Part shown: positions 58,319 through 59,979 of the stretch, piece after piece
How positions within the stretch are numbered: position 1 is the stretch's first letter
Layout: each line of letters opens with the position of its first letter
Assembly (NCBI GenBank): GCA_001782675.1
Contig: MFPJ01000022.1
Coordinates: 1 to 59,979 of the forward strand
DNA length: 59,979 bases
Reading direction: 5' to 3'
From: Candidatus Levybacteria bacterium RIFCSPLOWO2_12_FULL_39_17
Lineage (GTDB): Bacteria; Patescibacteriota; Microgenomatia; Levybacterales; GWA1-39-11
Position numbers and translations under genes: made by a program
Notes under the pieces: model-generated
What the model saw: the letters and a program-made list of their open reading frames with translations, nothing else
Database searches by the model: none
What the model was told of the DNA's origin: nothing

Positions 58319-59979
58319 GTGAAAAAAAATAAATTATTACTTTACTTACTCGCCGCGGTTTTTATAGCTCTTGTCTTCAAGTCTTGGTTTCTTCCTTTCC
58401 CTTTATCCACGGGTGATTGGAGTTATAAATTTCCGAAAATGATTTCCGAGTTTAATCTGTATCCGTATGCATGGAATACGAGTTTTGGAAACGGTTTCGG
58501 TACAAACGGCATTTTTTTAATGGCTCTAGGTACTTATTTCTCAACGAGCGCAGCTTTTCTCTATAAGCTTAATATTCCATGGGTTTTTATAGAAAAGATT
58601 TTATGGTACTGGCCTTTTATCATAGTGTCTTCACTAGGATCCTTTTTCCTTTTCAAACAGTTATTTACCAAGAGTAACACTTATGCCGCTGTATCTTCTT
58701 TAATTTTTACGGCCAACACTTATTCCCTAATGATTGTTGGCGGGGGCCAAATGGGGGTTGGAATGGGATACGCCATGATTCCCTTAGTATTTTTTTCATT
58801 TATCTCTATTTTAAAAAAGGTAAATTCGTCAAAAAATTTAATAACAATATCAACCTTTGCGGGCATAGTATTTTCAATTCAGCTTCTCCTCGACTTAAGA
58901 ATTGCGTACGTTACAATGCTGTTTATCGGGTTATATTATCTCCTGTCCTTATTGCTAAACAAGTCTATAGGTCTCAAAAAAACCATTTTGCCGTATGTTT
59001 TTTGGCCGACTGCACTTACGCTTTTGCTTCACTTTTTCTGGGTTGTACCATTTATGATTTTAGGTCAAAACCCGCTTGAAAAACTTGGAGAACAGTTTTC
59101 AGGCATTGGGATAATCGAGTTCCTAAGTTTTGCAAAATTTGAAAACACTCTTTCATTACTTCACCCGAATTGGCCGGAGAATCTCTTTGGAAAGGCATAT
59201 TTTATGAGGCCTGAATTTATTCTTCTACCTATATTGGTATTTTCAAATTTGTTTTTTTTAAAAAAAGACCCGAATAAGGATAAAATACTCACCCTTTCTT
59301 TAATTGCTTTAATTGGAGCTTTTTTGGCTAAAGGTTCTAATGAGCCCTTTGGGCAATTGTACGTATGGGCATTTGGAAAAATTCCCGGTTTTATGATGTT
59401 CCGTGATTCAACAAAGTGGTACGGGGTAGTTGCGCTTTCATACAGCCTTTTAATTCCCTACTTTTTGTTCCTTGCATCAAAAATTGAGTTTAAAAAAATC
59501 AAAATGCCGCAAAATGCGCTGGTAATTATTTTTATAGTTTTTTGGGTATTTACCATACGGCAGGTTTTTACTGGCGAATTGAAGGGAACGTTTACTCCAA
59601 AAAAAGAACCTCAAAACTATGTTAAGTTAGCTGACTTTTTAAGTTCGCAAGGAGGATTTTTCAGGACTCTCTGGGTGCCTTCCCTCCACCAGTATACTTA
59701 TTATTCCGATGTTCATCCTGCGGTTTCCGCGGCAGATTATTTCTCAGCCTATTCTTCGGGTGAAATAAGTGACAAACTTAGCGCAAATTTAAGGTTTCTC
59801 GCGGACGCCGGAATTAAATACGTAATTGTTCCGGAAGACACTGAAGGCAAAATCTTTACCGACGACAGAAAATATAGCGAGGAAGTCTACGATAGGACTG
59901 TTAAGGACATTAATAATGTAGAGGGATTAGGAGAGGTAGGTCGGTTTGGAAAAATAAAGGTATTTGAAGTTCCCGGCGC
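58319..59979 (+). CDS. Large polytopic GT-C-like protein (3' cut by window edge)
   Basis: Absent from the ORF track because it runs off the window. From GTG at 58319 the frame is open for 553 codons: KKNKLLLYLLAAVFIALVFK begins helix 1. FPLSTGDWSYKFPKMISEF is the acidic first loop, AWNTSFGNGFGTNGIFLM follows, and KIPGFMMFRDSTKWYGVVAL corresponds to FVPGFATFRSAWYKFMPGLF of the 46382 giant. About 11 membrane segments are followed by an external domain with FFRTLWVPSLHQYTYYSDVH. Family resembles AftD/YfhO-like GT-C proteins. Its end is outside the window. Confidence 0.75.
   Translation, partial: MKKNKLLLYLLAAVFIALVFKSWFLPFPLSTGDWSYKFPKMISEFNLYPYAWNTSFGNGFGTNGIFLMALGTYFSTSAAFLYKLNIPWVFIEKILWYWPFIIVSSLGSFFLFKQLFTKSNTYAAVSSLIFTANTYSLMIVGGGQMGVGMGYAMIPLVFFSFISILKKVNSSKNLITISTFAGIVFSIQLLLDLRIAYVTMLFIGLYYLLSLLLNKSIGLKKTILPYVFWPTALTLLLHFFWVVPFMILGQNPLEKLGEQFSGIGIIEFLSFAKFENTLSLLHPNWPENLFGKAYFMRPEFILLPILVFSNLFFLKKDPNKDKILTLSLIALIGAFLAKGSNEPFGQLYVWAFGKIPGFMMFRDSTKWYGVVALSYSLLIPYFLFLASKIEFKKIKMPQNALVIIFIVFWVFTIRQVFTGELKGTFTPKKEPQNYVKLADFLSSQGGFFRTLWVPSLHQYTYYSDVHPAVSAADYFSAYSSGEISDKLSANLRFLADAGIKYVIVPEDTEGKIFTDDRKYSEEVYDRTVKDINNVEGLGEVGRFGKIKVFEVPG

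Noticed and set aside
1-59979. CRISPR array, tRNA, rRNA, riboswitch, insertion sequence or phage genes
   Set aside because: No spaced direct repeats, no cloverleaf or rRNA-like segments, and no transposase or integrase motif was recognised in any frame.
1-59979. UGA recoding as in Gracilibacteria or SR1
   Set aside because: Many genes end at TGA exactly where a downstream ATG overlaps it, and translations do not continue sensibly past TGA.

Overview
This window reads as one long surface-glycan locus from an AT-rich bacterium of the Candidate Phyla Radiation (Patescibacteria), most likely a Microgenomates-type lineage. The evidence is indirect: genes are packed with 4-28 nt overlaps, a DUF5652-like and a DUF5667-like small protein are present, very large polytopic glycosyltransferases dominate, and GC-rich palindromes inside genes encode peptides such as ACLPAGR. 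No ribosomal gene or RNA gene is present to fix the taxonomy. TGA is used as a stop throughout, so the UGA-recoding CPR groups are unlikely. All assignments come from reading translated sequence; no database search was run.

Layout. (1) 1-12.8 kb: three YfhO-like giant membrane proteins (the first cut by the window edge), GT2 and GT4 cytoplasmic glycosyltransferases, two DPM1-like polyprenyl-phosphate sugar synthases, an SDR epimerase and a GT87/DUF2029-like membrane transferase. (2) 12.7-31.4 kb: an array of polytopic GT-C proteins. Five are close paralogues of the GT39/GT83 type, two are of the PTPS-related (pfam10131) type, and an ArnT-like, a MptB-like and another GT39-like protein accompany them. 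Interspersed are a methyltransferase, a WaaE-like GT2, a convincing galE and a secreted DUF5667-like protein. (3) 31.4-39.7 kb: GT4, a Wzx-type flippase, a DPM1-like GT2, GT4, GT-C, methyltransferase, GT2 and SDR. (4) 39.8-46.4 kb: a deoxysugar cassette with an RfbH-like PLP enzyme, an RfbF-like cytidylyltransferase, an SDR, an RmlC-like epimerase, two tandem RmlD-like reductases and a rhamnosyltransferase-like GT2. (5) 46.4-60 kb: an 1144-residue GT-C giant, a small membrane protein, a left-handed beta-helix acyltransferase, a pair of near-duplicate methyltransferases flanking a second sugar module (SDR, DPM1-like GT2, SDR, YdjC-type deacetylase, formyltransferase, GT-C), and a second GT-C giant running off the end.

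How it may work together (inference). Cytoplasmic GT2/GT4 enzymes would build a lipid-linked glycan from NDP-sugars made by the SDR/Rfb/Rml enzymes, and the Wzx-like protein would flip it. The four DPM1-like enzymes would charge polyprenyl phosphate with single sugars, which the roughly 18 GT-C proteins could use outside the membrane. No initiating phosphoglycosyltransferase, Wzy, Wzz or ABC exporter was recognised here.

Regulation. Where a gene is not translationally coupled to its predecessor, a sigma70-like promoter often sits so that its -10 hexamer ends only about 6-12 nt before the start codon, which suggests leaderless transcripts. No intergenic stretch exceeds 300 bases; the longest is about 223 bases, before the RfbF-like gene. 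The most unusual features are heptanucleotide tandem repeats inside glycosyltransferase genes, GC-rich palindromic insertions, an RfbH-like enzyme with the dehydratase histidines but without the Fe-S cysteine block, an RmlD-like paralogue lacking its catalytic tyrosine, a cytidylyltransferase without a canonical start codon, and an overlapping deacetylase-formyltransferase gene pair.
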